DNA of 64,000 nucleotides. Source: Arenibacter algicola. Lineage in GTDB: Bacteria; Bacteroidota; Bacteroidia; Flavobacteriales; Flavobacteriaceae. A program made the translations under genes and the position numbers. How positions within the stretch are numbered: the first letter of the stretch is position 1; each line of letters opens with the position of its first letter. Where the stretch lies: assembly GCF_000733925.1 (NCBI RefSeq), contig NZ_JPOO01000001.1, positions 1,178,001 to 1,242,000 of the forward strand. Direction: 5' to 3'. Positions 16,672-24,056 of this stretch are shown here, piece by piece. The notes under the pieces are model-generated. The model made no database searches, was not told the DNA's origin, and saw nothing but the letters and a program-made list of their open reading frames with translations.

Positions 16672-17007
16672 ATGAACACAGAACACGAAATGAGTACAGT
16701 AAACAAATTATTAATGTTACAGGGCATAAACCTTATCCAAGACGGGATTCAGTTCCTAGAGTGGATGGATGACTACAAGGATATAAATACAGTTGATGCC
16801 CTTAGTATTTTAAAGGATAGGTTTGAATATTTTAAGGAATCGGCCTTGGAAGATGGCAGTCATGACCATTTAATTATTGACAGGATGAAAGGGCTTTCAA
16901 AAAACATACAGTCAGGATATAAAACCAGGGTTGATATTGATGAAAGGTTGAATGAACTTAGAAAAATTGCAAGAATGGAATATGTAGCAAAAAATCAATC
17001 GGCCTAA
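16672..17007 (+). CDS. Hypothetical helical protein of the switch operon
   Basis: This 111-residue acidic protein is predicted all-helical from its heptad-like Leu/Ile spacing. It contains VNKLLMLQGINLIQDGIQFL near the N-terminus and has no known motif. It is third in the operon started by the switch promoter and is followed by a terminator-like hairpin at 17034-17062. The start at 16672 is used; an internal Met at codon 6 is possible. Function unknown. Confidence 0.65.
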   Translation: MNTEHEMSTVNKLLMLQGINLIQDGIQFLEWMDDYKDINTVDALSILKDRFEYFKESALEDGSHDHLIIDRMKGLSKNIQSGYKTRVDIDERLNELRKIARMEYVAKNQSA

Positions 17008-17033
17008 ACATCTAAGTAATGATATCTAATAAG

Positions 17034-17062
17034 AGGGTTTCCGAAAGGTTTCCCTTTTTTTA
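17034..17062 (+). terminator. Weak terminator after the switch operon
   Basis: AGGG (17034-17037) pairs with CCCT (17052-17055) outside an inner CC-GAAA-GG mini-stem, followed by seven or more T. The stem is interrupted by an internal loop, so efficiency is uncertain, but the position 27 bases after the last stop fits. Confidence 0.42.
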
Positions 17063-17203
17063 TTTTATTCAAACAGACTCAGTTCCTTGGCTCCTCCAAA
17101 AGTAATTTTTTGGACTTTATGTGTTATAGCAGAATCATTTCATAATTCGGTCGATGTCGCTAAATTTTTAACTAAAGTGAATTAGCTACTATTAGATTTT
17201 TTT

Positions 17204-17572
17204 TCATGCCGTCCATCTGATACCGTAGCTATTGCAAAGATCCTTGAATTCATTAACTGTGCCTTCCCCTGCATTTCGGCAGCTTAGCAGTTTGAGTATG
17301 GACAACCCTTCCAAATCAACTAACCTTACCCCGTGACCTGGGGAACTTTTAATGCCCAGGGCTTCCCTGTTGTTATAGATGACGTTATGTAGCCTCACGG
17401 AACATTGTCCGCTGGACATCACTTCATAGAGAGTGGAATTTTTTTGTAGGGGATTTATCAGTTTAGCTTCTCCTACTTCATTTTCGACCCTGGCAAGTTC
17501 GGCCTTTAACTGGTTCCTGTATTCCTTGACGGTCTTAAGGGCGGCTTTATATTGTTCAGGAGTTATTTTCAT
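17204..17572 (-). CDS. RNA polymerase alpha-CTD-like small protein
   Basis: ATG at 17572 (MKITPEQYK) is preferred over the in-frame ATG 27 bases upstream. The 122-residue product starts with a coiled helix (about 3-40). The remainder resembles the helix-hairpin-helix domain of the RNA polymerase alpha C-terminus: CSVRLHNVI corresponds to the LSVRAYNxL signature, and LSCRNAGEGTVNEFKDLC to the conserved RNxGxxSLxEI helix. A stand-alone alpha-CTD could compete for upstream DNA elements or activators and so alter host or helper-phage transcription. It is divergent from the HEPN gene. Confidence 0.6.
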   Translation of the reverse strand: MKITPEQYKAALKTVKEYRNQLKAELARVENEVGEAKLINPLQKNSTLYEVMSSGQCSVRLHNVIYNNREALGIKSSPGHGVRLVDLEGLSILKLLSCRNAGEGTVNEFKDLCNSYGIRWTA

Positions 17573-17678
17573 AATAGTGAATGTTATATCCTGGTTCAAA
17601 GTTACTTAATACTGAAATATTGGTGTGATATATTAGCAAGTTACTATATTAGTACGTTAGCAGCAATTACCAAAAAAA

Positions 17679-18296
17679 ATGGGCAAAAAGGAAGAGATTA
17701 AAGACATTATTTGGGAGATTTGGAAAATTTCAATTAACGCAAAAAGATTTTTAAAATACTCCTTTTACCTTCATAAACCTGATACGAAAGAAGAATTTGA
17801 GTATCTAAGAATGTCGCGTGACTTTCAATTTATAGCTCATGCCCTATGGAGAAATGCCGTTATCGAACTTTCAAAGCTGTTTAATGATTCGAAAAACCGT
17901 GATAAGTTTAACATTTTCCACTTTATTAAAAAGCTAGATAAAAATGGATATTTCAGAAGTTTTGAAATTTCCCAAACTAAAATAGATAGTTGGTACAAGC
18001 AAATTGAAGAAAGCAGAGAAACAATTGATTTAATCACTGGACTTAGAGATAAAGTTTATGCGCATACGGATGGATTAATAGATAAAAATGGATTAGACAC
18101 ACCGACATTTGAACAGACCGAAAAGCTAATTGATATAGTAGAAAGTGTGATTAAAGAAATTTACTCAAGTATTTTTGATGCACACGCAATGATGGATAGC
18201 CCCAGTTTAGAACTAAGTCCTTCGAAAATTATTAAAATTTTAGCAGCTGAGAAAAAAGCAAGAATATCAGCTATAGAAGACTTGTTAAAAAAATAA
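17679..18296 (+). CDS. AbiU2-type HEPN-domain protein, possible abortive-infection factor
   Basis: This 205-residue all-helical protein fits the HEPN/AbiU2 group. The signature R-x5-H lies in LRDKVYAHTD, with Arg123 and His129, the catalytic pair of HEPN ribonucleases; an earlier conserved-looking ALWRNAVIELSKLF (about 55-68) matches the family's first helix. AbiU2 was described in a lactococcal phage-abortive system. No antitoxin gene such as MNT or XRE is directly adjacent. Its place at the accessory end of an integrative element supports an anti-phage or interference role, but this is inference. Confidence 0.72.
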   Translation: MGKKEEIKDIIWEIWKISINAKRFLKYSFYLHKPDTKEEFEYLRMSRDFQFIAHALWRNAVIELSKLFNDSKNRDKFNIFHFIKKLDKNGYFRSFEISQTKIDSWYKQIEESRETIDLITGLRDKVYAHTDGLIDKNGLDTPTFEQTEKLIDIVESVIKEIYSSIFDAHAMMDSPSLELSPSKIIKILAAEKKARISAIEDLLKK

Positions 18297-18499
18297 AAGC
18301 CACTAACCATGGTAACCATTGCACAACCCTATAATTCATAAAATATCGATGCTATAAGCGGCCTTTTGGAGTTTTTTTGTTTCTGTTGCCACTTTGGATA
18401 TGTATAGTAATGTTCCCAAGTGATTATAATTCTATTTCGGGGTTGTGAAAGCAGGAATAAATATGTTTAAGTAAAAATTATTGTTGTAGAGATATAAAT

Positions 18500-19012
18500 A
18501 TGAAAAAATTAGTTATTCTGATATGCCTTATTTCTTTTTCTTTAAATGCCCAAAAAAAGGATAAACTAACTTCCTACACTGCATCAAATGGTATTAACTA
18601 TAAGGTGGGGGATATACTATGGTTGGGAAAAGGTTCGGGAGTTGATGGTAAATTTGAATATGTTAAAATTGGTGGATGGGCAAGGAAATTAAGCTCCACC
18701 CCAATGAAATTATCTTATAAAAATGAAAATAGGCCGTTTACTATTAAGAAAATGTTTAAGTATCGTTCGGATAAATGGAGGTCTGTCCATTTAACACTTG
18801 GATCTGATAGCTCGACTAATTATACTATGGACTTGGATAACGCTATTAGGAGCGGAGAGGTTAAGCAGTCAATTGAAAAACGTGATACCAATCAAAACGT
18901 TAGTTATGATAAATATGATAAAATAGCAAAACTTAAAAAGCTATTTGATGATGGTGCCTTGACTCAAGATGAGTACGAAAGGGAGAAAGCAAAATTACTG
19001 GGTTCCGAATAA
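18500..19012 (+). CDS. Secreted SHOCT-domain protein, paralogue 2
   Basis: This 170-residue protein matches the one at 14479-14991 in length and plan: signal peptide (about 1-17), the SYTASNGINYKVGD domain opening, the GKFEYVKIGGWA strand, and a SHOCT motif at the C-terminus (about 140-167, with LFDDGALTQDEYEREK). Sequence between the shared blocks has diverged. It is the last gene before the right attachment site and is preceded by about 200 bases without a gene, so it probably has its own promoter. Function unknown. Confidence 0.8.
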   Translation: MKKLVILICLISFSLNAQKKDKLTSYTASNGINYKVGDILWLGKGSGVDGKFEYVKIGGWARKLSSTPMKLSYKNENRPFTIKKMFKYRSDKWRSVHLTLGSDSSTNYTMDLDNAIRSGEVKQSIEKRDTNQNVSYDKYDKIAKLKKLFDDGALTQDEYEREKAKLLGSE

Positions 19013-19149
19013 ATAATAGGGAATCTTCATATTTGCTATTTATTGCAATTTTACTTTAATAACAAATTGGTTTTCTATTTAGTGGAGAAAATTACTTAGT
19101 ACTCAAAAAAACTATCGATTGATAATTTTTACAGAAAATCATAAGATTT

Positions 19150-19169
19150 TGGGCAAATATTGGGCAAAT
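19150..19169 (+). promoter_or_regulatory. Putative integrase arm-type sites, right end
   Basis: TGGGCAAAT occurs at 19150-19158 and again at 19161-19169, spaced 11 bases, about 50 bases inside attR. The same 9-mer in the same orientation and spacing occurs at the left end (4243-4272). Sharing between both ends of the element fits arm sites bound by the integrase N-terminal domain. Confidence 0.6.
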
Positions 19170-19216
19170 AAAAAAGGGGCCACAACTTAAAACGCTGTTA
19201 ACCCCTTATTTTATTA

Positions 19217-19262
19217 GTGACCTCGACTGGATTCAAACCAGTAACCTTCTGAGCCGTAATCA
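19217..19262 (-). repeat. attR: 46 bp core within tRNA-Arg
   Basis: This stretch is identical to 4080-4125. It forms the 3' half of the intact tRNA-Arg gene, supplied by the element on integration, so the tRNA stays functional. Confidence 0.92.
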
Positions 19263-19291
19263 GATGCGCTATTCAGTTGCGCCACGAGGCC
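19218..19291 (-). tRNA. tRNA-Arg (anticodon ACG), integration target
   Basis: The 74-nt cloverleaf on the minus strand has acceptor GGCCTCG with CGAGGTC, anticodon stem TCTGA/TCAGA around TTACGGC with ACG (read as ICG) at 34-36, and T arm CTGG-TTTGAAT-CCAG. Discriminator A is followed by C; CCA is not fully encoded. It is intact, with its 3' half now contributed by the element. Confidence 0.95.
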
Positions 19292-19376
19292 GTTGTAAAA
19301 ATTCATTTTTCCCGTTTAACGGGCTGCAAATATATTTCTTTTTAAATTTACGACAAAATTACAGCAACCAAAATAA

Positions 19377-19889
19377 ATGGATTTTAAGAAATATGTTCGG
19401 GATATCCCGGATTTTCCTGAAAAAGGAATCTCTTTTAAAGATATTACTCCCTTATTACAGGACGCTAACGCCTTGGCGAGCGCAGCCGAAGCCTTGTTTG
19501 AGCTTATCAAAAATAAAAAAGTGGATAAAGTGGTAGGTATGGAGAGTCGCGGATTTTTCTTTGCGCCCCTATTGGCTACCCGTCTCAATTCCGGCTTTGT
19601 TCCGGTGAGAAAGCGTGGAAAATTACCGCATCAAATAATTAGTGAACCCTATGCCCTGGAATATGGTACGGATGTACTGGAAATTCATGTGGATAGCATT
19701 TTAAAAGGGGAGAAGGTGCTTATTCATGATGATGTCCTGGCTACCGGAGGGACAGCAAAAGCCGTTTGTAAACTTATAGAAAAGTTGGGTGGAGAAGTTG
19801 TTCAATGTAACTTTTTATTGGAGCTAGAGTTTTTAAAGGGTCGGGACAAGTTATCCGGTTACCCGGTTGAGGCCCTTATACGGTATTAA
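19377..19889 (+). CDS. apt: Adenine phosphoribosyltransferase
   Basis: This 170-residue cytosolic enzyme converts adenine and PRPP to AMP and pyrophosphate in purine salvage. It has the family opening DIPDFPEKGISFKDITPLL, the GMESRGFFFAPLLA segment, and the PRPP-binding loop VLIHDDVLATGGTAKAV (about 119-135) with the acidic pair. The length is standard. Its stop overlaps by four bases the stop of the small convergent gene at 19886-20038. Confidence 0.96.
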   Translation: MDFKKYVRDIPDFPEKGISFKDITPLLQDANALASAAEALFELIKNKKVDKVVGMESRGFFFAPLLATRLNSGFVPVRKRGKLPHQIISEPYALEYGTDVLEIHVDSILKGEKVLIHDDVLATGGTAKAVCKLIEKLGGEVVQCNFLLELEFLKGRDKLSGYPVEALIRY

Positions 19890-20038
19890 TCCAAGGCATT
19901 TGTGGTTACCAGGTAACGCCAACCTATAATTGCCATTTGCATTTTTGTGGCTTTGGATAGGTCCAATTGCTTTTTTGAATAGGACGGGAATACCAACTTG
20001 TTCAATTTAGCCAAAAGTTTAAAGAAAGCTTTTTTCAT
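19886..20038 (-). CDS. Small conserved basic protein (50 residues)
   Basis: From ATG at 20038 the minus strand encodes MKKAFFKLLAKLNKLVFPSY followed by a segment ending GWRYLVTTNALD, 50 residues in all. I recognise this pattern from small proteins in many flavobacterial genomes, often beside apt and sometimes mislabelled SsrA-binding protein. It is basic and amphipathic with no signal peptide. It converges on apt with a 4-base overlap. Function unknown. Confidence 0.75.
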   Translation of the reverse strand: MKKAFFKLLAKLNKLVFPSYSKKQLDLSKATKMQMAIIGWRYLVTTNALD

Positions 20039-20218
20039 CCGATACAATTATTTTTTGGGTTAACTCCAAAAGTTAATGGCCTATGTTTATAGTGTTACAA
20101 ATATAGGGACTATGTGGTACAAAAGGGATATGGTTTTGCATTGCGGGTTAAAAAGCACTTTGAAATGGTGGGCTTTGTCGATAAAGTGTGTTATGGACCA
20201 TAAGATATTCCCCAAATA

Positions 20219-20248
20219 TTGTGAGTTTTAGAATAAAACGTATTTTTG
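20219..20248 (+). promoter_or_regulatory. ndk promoter
   Basis: TTG (20219-20221) and TATTTTTG (20241-20248) are spaced 19 bases apart, close to the Bacteroidota -33/-7 consensus. The predicted start of transcription lies about 12 bases before the ndk ATG at 20266, giving a short leader, and this supports 20266 over the longer frame starting at 20188. Confidence 0.6.
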
Positions 20249-20265
20249 CGCAAAATTTTAGAGTA

Positions 20266-20685
20266 ATGAGCACAAACAGAACTTTTACCATGATTAAGCC
20301 CGATGCCGTTGAGAATGGACATATCGGTGGAATCTTGGACAAAATAACTTCGGCCGGATTCAAGATCGTGGCAATGAAATATACGCAGTTGAGCAGAAGG
20401 GATGCGCAGGCGTTTTATGCAATACATAAGGAACGTCCGTTTTTTGGGGAATTGGTAGATTTCATGACCAGGGGGCCTATTGTATCTGCTATCCTGGAAA
20501 AGGATAATGCAGTTGAAGATTTTCGCGCCTTGATCGGGGCAACAAATCCTGCAGATGCAGCAGAGGGGACTATAAGAAAATTGTTCGCTACCTCAATAGC
20601 TGAAAATGCAGTACATGGTTCTGATAGTGACGAAAATGCTGCCATAGAAGGTGCATTTCATTTTGCTGGCAGGGAAATTTTTTAA
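20266..20685 (+). CDS. ndk: Nucleoside-diphosphate kinase
   Basis: This 139-residue enzyme transfers phosphate from ATP to nucleoside diphosphates through a phospho-histidine. The start is set at 20266 (MSTNRTFTMIKPDAV) because family members begin there and a promoter occupies the longer N-terminal extension. Active-site His is in ENAVHGSDS (about residue 115), and the KPDAVENG loop and the RPFFGELVDFM Kpn-loop region are intact. It is single-gene, closed by a strong terminator. Confidence 0.96.
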   Translation: MSTNRTFTMIKPDAVENGHIGGILDKITSAGFKIVAMKYTQLSRRDAQAFYAIHKERPFFGELVDFMTRGPIVSAILEKDNAVEDFRALIGATNPADAAEGTIRKLFATSIAENAVHGSDSDENAAIEGAFHFAGREIF

Positions 20686-20707
20686 GAATATTTTGCATAT
20701 AGAATTA

Positions 20708-20736
20708 AAAACCACGCCCTTGGGCGTGGTTTTTTA
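20708..20736 (+). terminator. Rho-independent terminator of ndk
   Basis: AACCACGCCC and GGGCGTGGTT form a 10-base-pair stem with a very short loop, followed by T6 and preceded by A runs. It can serve ndk and, in reverse, the leftward DUF721 gene. Confidence 0.88.
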
Positions 20737-20755
20737 GTTAGACAGGAACGGTAGC

Positions 20756-21052
20756 TCATCTAAGAACAATTTTTGTGATTAGATCCTTACCCAATTCCTC
20801 GTTCAATAATTTAATGATCTTTGATTTGCCCAAGCTTAACTCCTCCCTGAGGACCGAAGAGGAAAGCGATACAAATAACGTATCGTTCCTCAATTCAATG
20901 GCTGTGGTGTAGTTATTTACCCCGTTTCCCATTAGGTTTTTCCAGGCTTCCCTGGCATTAACACGGTCCATTCCCTTTTGTAATTTGTTTTCGGCAATAA
21001 ATTCCTGTAAGGCTTCACCAAGGCGAAGGTTGTCATTTTTTCTTTTGGCCAT
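20756..21052 (-). CDS. DUF721 (DciA-related) protein
   Basis: This 98-residue protein consists of a DUF721 domain: basic N-terminus, a helix with LGEALQEFIAENKLQKGMDR, and a KH-like strand pattern IELRNDTLFVSLSSSVLREELS. DUF721 includes DciA, the ancestral replicative-helicase operator protein; whether this short form loads DnaB is unknown. It is last in a leftward group recF - lipoprotein - DUF721, overlapping the lipoprotein stop by one base. The recF neighbourhood fits a replication or repair role. Confidence 0.85.
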   Translation of the reverse strand: MAKRKNDNLRLGEALQEFIAENKLQKGMDRVNAREAWKNLMGNGVNNYTTAIELRNDTLFVSLSSSVLREELSLGKSKIIKLLNEELGKDLITKIVLR

Positions 21053-21471
21053 TATTGTTCAAGATTAATGGGTTCAAATCTCCTGTAGTGGTATTTTATA
21101 TTTTCTTCACTTATTACTATAAATTTATTTTCAGAGAGACTTATAATTTTTTCGTGCCATTCGCTCAGGTCTGTTTTGTAATTTAAGTTAAAAACGCCTT
21201 CGTTTTCGTATATGGTAAACAATTCTGCATCATTGGAAGTAACATAGGAGCCATTAAAATTTGGCTGTACCTTTTTTCTAAATCCTTCGTGCTCTTTCAC
21301 TTCAATATAATCTATACTGGTATTCACTGTATATTCCTTCTTGGAACCATCTGGAAAAGTAACTTTTTCTATCTCCCAGTAGCCGTTCAAATGGGGTAAA
21401 TCCAATTTGTTCACCTTGTTTCGGCAGCCAACCAGACCAATTAGGATAACTATAATATAAACATTTCGCAT
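21052..21471 (-). CDS. Small lipocalin-like lipoprotein
   Basis: This 139-residue protein has a lipoprotein signal ending LIGLVGC (Cys about residue 16). The mature part begins with a GYWEIEKVTFPDGSKKEY strand and continues as alternating beta-strands, the pattern of the lipocalin-like domains common in Bacteroidota lipoproteins. It probably faces the periplasm or sits in the outer membrane. It lies between recF (1 base apart) and the DUF721 gene, an arrangement often kept in flavobacteria though the function is not linked to recombination. Confidence 0.75.
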   Translation of the reverse strand: MRNVYIIVILIGLVGCRNKVNKLDLPHLNGYWEIEKVTFPDGSKKEYTVNTSIDYIEVKEHEGFRKKVQPNFNGSYVTSNDAELFTIYENEGVFNLNYKTDLSEWHEKIISLSENKFIVISEENIKYHYRRFEPINLEQ

Positions 21472-21472
21472 A

Positions 21473-22552
21473 CTACAACTTAAATATCTTATAGGATTGG
21501 TGAATTTTTTTTACAACTTCCTCGGTTCTGTCGGCATGGGTATCACTGAGAAATATTTGTCCAAAATTTTCTTCATTCACCAAATTAATGATTTGGGCCA
21601 CCCTGTTTTCGTCCAATTTGTCAAAAATATCATCTAAAAGTAACAAGGGCGTAGTTCCGGCCTGTTTTTTTATAAAATAAAATTGTGCCAGTTTTAGGGC
21701 GATCAAGAATGATTTCTGCTGCCCTTGGCTGCCAAATTTTTTAATGGGGTGACCGTCTATCTCAAAGTTCAGGTCGTCTTTATGTGTGCCAACACTTGTG
21801 TATTGGAGGGCTTTATCTTTTTCTAGATTCCTCTCCAATAAAGTTAAGAGTTCATTGTCCAATAATTTGCTATCATATGTTAAATTTACAGGTTCTTTTC
21901 CGCCCGAAATGGCCAGATACTGTTCCTTGAATATTGGTATGAACTCTTCCAGGAATTTGGCCCTTTTATGGAATATTGTACTTCCATAGTCCTGTAGCTG
22001 TTCATTATAGATGGCCAAGGTAGTTTTGTCAAAAGTCTGGTTAACGGCGAAATACTTTAGAAGGGAATTTCTCTGACTTAGGGTTTTATTGTATTTGATA
22101 AGATTTTGCAGGTATTCCTTGTCGGACTGGCTAATTACCCCATCCATAAATTTTCTTCTGGTTTCACTGCCTTCAATAATAAGATCACGGTCTGCTGGCG
22201 ATATAATGACCAAGGGTAGAAAGCCTATATGGTCAGAGAATTTATCATAGGCCTTTCCATTGCGCTTGATGATTTTCTTCATTCCCTTTTTTAGGCTGCA
22301 GAGAATCCTTTCCTCCCTATCATTTTTTTGAAACTCCCCATCGATCACGAAAAAATCCTCTTCGTGCTTTATATTTTGGGTGGCGACTGGATTAAAGTAA
22401 CTTTTTCCAAAGGAAAGATGGTAAATGGCATCCAAAACATTGGTTTTGCCTACCCCGTTATCGCCTACAAAACAATTTATTTTGGAATCGAATTCGAAAT
22501 TTTCGGACGCAAAGTTTTTATAATTAATAAGTGATAATTTCTTTAGAAACAT
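21473..22552 (-). CDS. recF: DNA replication and repair protein RecF
   Basis: This 359-residue SMC-like ATPase loads RecA at single-strand gaps with RecO and RecR. Walker A is GDNGVGKTNVLDA (about 29-41), the signature-like segment KKFGSQGQQKSFLIALKLA lies near residue 270-288, and Walker B is LLLLDDIFDKLD (about 300-311). Length and motif order are typical. A -7 promoter box on this strand is at 22604-22611. It heads the operon with the lipoprotein and DUF721 genes. Confidence 0.96.
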   Translation of the reverse strand: MFLKKLSLINYKNFASENFEFDSKINCFVGDNGVGKTNVLDAIYHLSFGKSYFNPVATQNIKHEEDFFVIDGEFQKNDREERILCSLKKGMKKIIKRNGKAYDKFSDHIGFLPLVIISPADRDLIIEGSETRRKFMDGVISQSDKEYLQNLIKYNKTLSQRNSLLKYFAVNQTFDKTTLAIYNEQLQDYGSTIFHKRAKFLEEFIPIFKEQYLAISGGKEPVNLTYDSKLLDNELLTLLERNLEKDKALQYTSVGTHKDDLNFEIDGHPIKKFGSQGQQKSFLIALKLAQFYFIKKQAGTTPLLLLDDIFDKLDENRVAQIINLVNEENFGQIFLSDTHADRTEEVVKKIHQSYKIFKL

Positions 22553-22603
22553 TCTGGCTTGTAAAATATTTATTTTTAATCCTCCCGGAAACTATAAAAT
22601 ATC

Positions 22604-22655
22604 CAAAAATAACGAATAAATACCCGTTCGGTTTTGGATAAAAACTTTATTTTTG
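22604..22655. promoter_or_regulatory. Divergent promoters for recF and the TPR gene
   Basis: CAAAAATA (22604-22611) reads TATTTTTG leftward, 52 bases before recF. TATTTTTG at 22648-22655 faces right, 22 bases before the TPR gene start. Both match TAnnTTTG; the -33 elements are poor in both directions. Confidence 0.5.
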
Positions 22656-22676
22656 CGCGATTAATAAAATTCAAAA

Positions 22677-23441
22677 ATGGCAACATACAAGAAAAGAGGT
22701 TTTAAACCTAAAAATAAAGAGGAGGAGATTTTGTTGGATGAGCAGGAAAGTACAACTGCAGAAGTATTTAGTTCTCTGGATGAAGGTGCTTCCAGATCGG
22801 AGGAATGGGTTTCCAGAAATCAAAATTATATTCTTGGTGTCATTGGGGTGATAGCTGTGGCCGTTTTGGGCTATTTGGCATATTTCCAGTTTGTGGAGAA
22901 GCCAAAGGAAGCAAGTGCTGCCAATGAAATGTTATATCCCCAACAATATTTTGACCAAGCTTTATCGGCTACAGCTGAAAAGGATTCCCTTTTTACCCTG
23001 GCCTTGAACGGGGCAGAAGGTAAGTATGGGTTTTTGGATATTATAGAAGAGTATAACGGTACTCCTGCAGCTAATTTGGCTAAATATTCTGCCGGGATGG
23101 CATTTTTGAATATGCAGAAGTACGATGAGGCCATCAATTATTTGGAAGGATTTTCTTCTGATGATATGATCTTGGGAGCCTTGGCCAAAGGGGGATTGGG
23201 CGATGCTTTCTTGCAATTGAACCAACCAAGTGATGCCTTGGGGTACTATGAGCAAGCTGTTGCCCATAGTGACAATGATTTTACTACGCCTAAATTCTTA
23301 TATAAGGCTGGCGTTACTGCATTGGATTTAAAGGAAAATGATAAGGCCCTTAAATATTTCCAAAGAATAAAGGATGAATATCCAAGCTCGGAAGAGGCTA
23401 GGACAATAGATGCCTTTATAGGTAAGGCAAAAAACAACTAA
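22677..23441 (+). CDS. Membrane-anchored TPR protein
   Basis: This 254-residue protein has a cytoplasmic polar N-terminus (1-50), one transmembrane helix (about 52-70, ILGVIGVIAVAVLGYLAYF) and a periplasmic part with tetratricopeptide repeats (about 115-250, around KYDEAINYLEGF, PSDALGYYEQAV, and NDKALKYFQRI). This is the YfgM-like plan, associated with the Sec translocon and periplasmic chaperones. It is followed one base later by ribH, a common flavobacterial pairing. Confidence 0.85.
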   Translation: MATYKKRGFKPKNKEEEILLDEQESTTAEVFSSLDEGASRSEEWVSRNQNYILGVIGVIAVAVLGYLAYFQFVEKPKEASAANEMLYPQQYFDQALSATAEKDSLFTLALNGAEGKYGFLDIIEEYNGTPAANLAKYSAGMAFLNMQKYDEAINYLEGFSSDDMILGALAKGGLGDAFLQLNQPSDALGYYEQAVAHSDNDFTTPKFLYKAGVTALDLKENDKALKYFQRIKDEYPSSEEARTIDAFIGKAKNN

Positions 23442-23442
23442 T

Positions 23443-23922
23443 ATGGCTACGGCTAATAAAAATTTATCGGCTTACGATAAAGCAACAATCCCAAATGCGA
23501 AGGATCTTCGGTTTGGGATTGTTGTTTCAGAGTGGAACGAGGTAATAACCGAAGGACTTTACGAGGGGGCTATGGAGGCGCTATTAGACTGTGGCGCCAA
23601 TACGGAAAATATTATTCGATGGAACGTGCCAGGTAGTTTTGAGCTTCCATTCGGGGCCAAGAAGTTGATCGAAACCAAGCCGGTAGACGCGGTAATTGCT
23701 ATTGGAAGCGTAATTCAGGGAGAGACCAAACATTTCGATTTTGTTTGTAGTGCCACGGCCCAAGGGATAATGGATTTGAACGTTAGTACCAAAGTGCCAG
23801 TTATTTTTTGTGTACTTACGGATAACAATATGCAGCAGGCTATAGATCGTAGTGGGGGCAAACATGGCAATAAAGGCTCCGAGGCGGCTATAGCGGCCAT
23901 AAAGATGGCAAGCCTTGGCTAG
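23443..23922 (+). CDS. ribH: 6,7-dimethyl-8-ribityllumazine synthase
   Basis: This 159-residue enzyme joins the ribityl-aminouracil and dihydroxybutanone phosphate to give lumazine in riboflavin synthesis, forming 60-mer or pentamer shells. Family motifs include FGIVVSEWNEVITEGLYEGA, WNVPGSFELPFGAKKL, and GETKHFDFVC with the catalytic His. It lies one base after the TPR gene, so the two are cotranscribed. Confidence 0.96.
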   Translation: MATANKNLSAYDKATIPNAKDLRFGIVVSEWNEVITEGLYEGAMEALLDCGANTENIIRWNVPGSFELPFGAKKLIETKPVDAVIAIGSVIQGETKHFDFVCSATAQGIMDLNVSTKVPVIFCVLTDNNMQQAIDRSGGKHGNKGSEAAIAAIKMASLG

Positions 23923-24056
23923 TTTCTGAAATTTTCTTTATTCAGCCTGTTGTTTTAGATGAAAAATAGGCGTCTTTCCAATAATTGTTAACATTTTTTG
24001 GCAAGGGATTTAAGGCATGTTTTTTGTTTTTGAGTAACTTTGAAACAATAAGGATT

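Larger units (their letters stand above)
4080..19262 (+). mobile_element. 15.1 kb integrative element in tRNA-Arg, phage-satellite-like
   Basis: The boundaries are the 46 bp direct repeats; the distance between corresponding bases is 15,137 bp. Inside are a tyrosine integrase next to the left end, an excisionase-like gene, a helicase/primase replication set, a TerS-like gene, a prophage-associated 211-residue protein, a 744-residue virion-like protein, an XRE switch and accessory genes including an AbiU2/HEPN protein. The flanks outside are housekeeping genes. There are no conjugation genes and no portal, capsid, large terminase or lysis genes. A satellite of a helper phage is the best reading; a decayed prophage or a simple integrative mobilizable element are alternatives. 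Confidence 0.88.

Noticed and set aside
4080..19262. Complete prophage or conjugative element
   Set aside because: There is no portal, capsid, large terminase or lysis gene, and no relaxase or type IV secretion gene.
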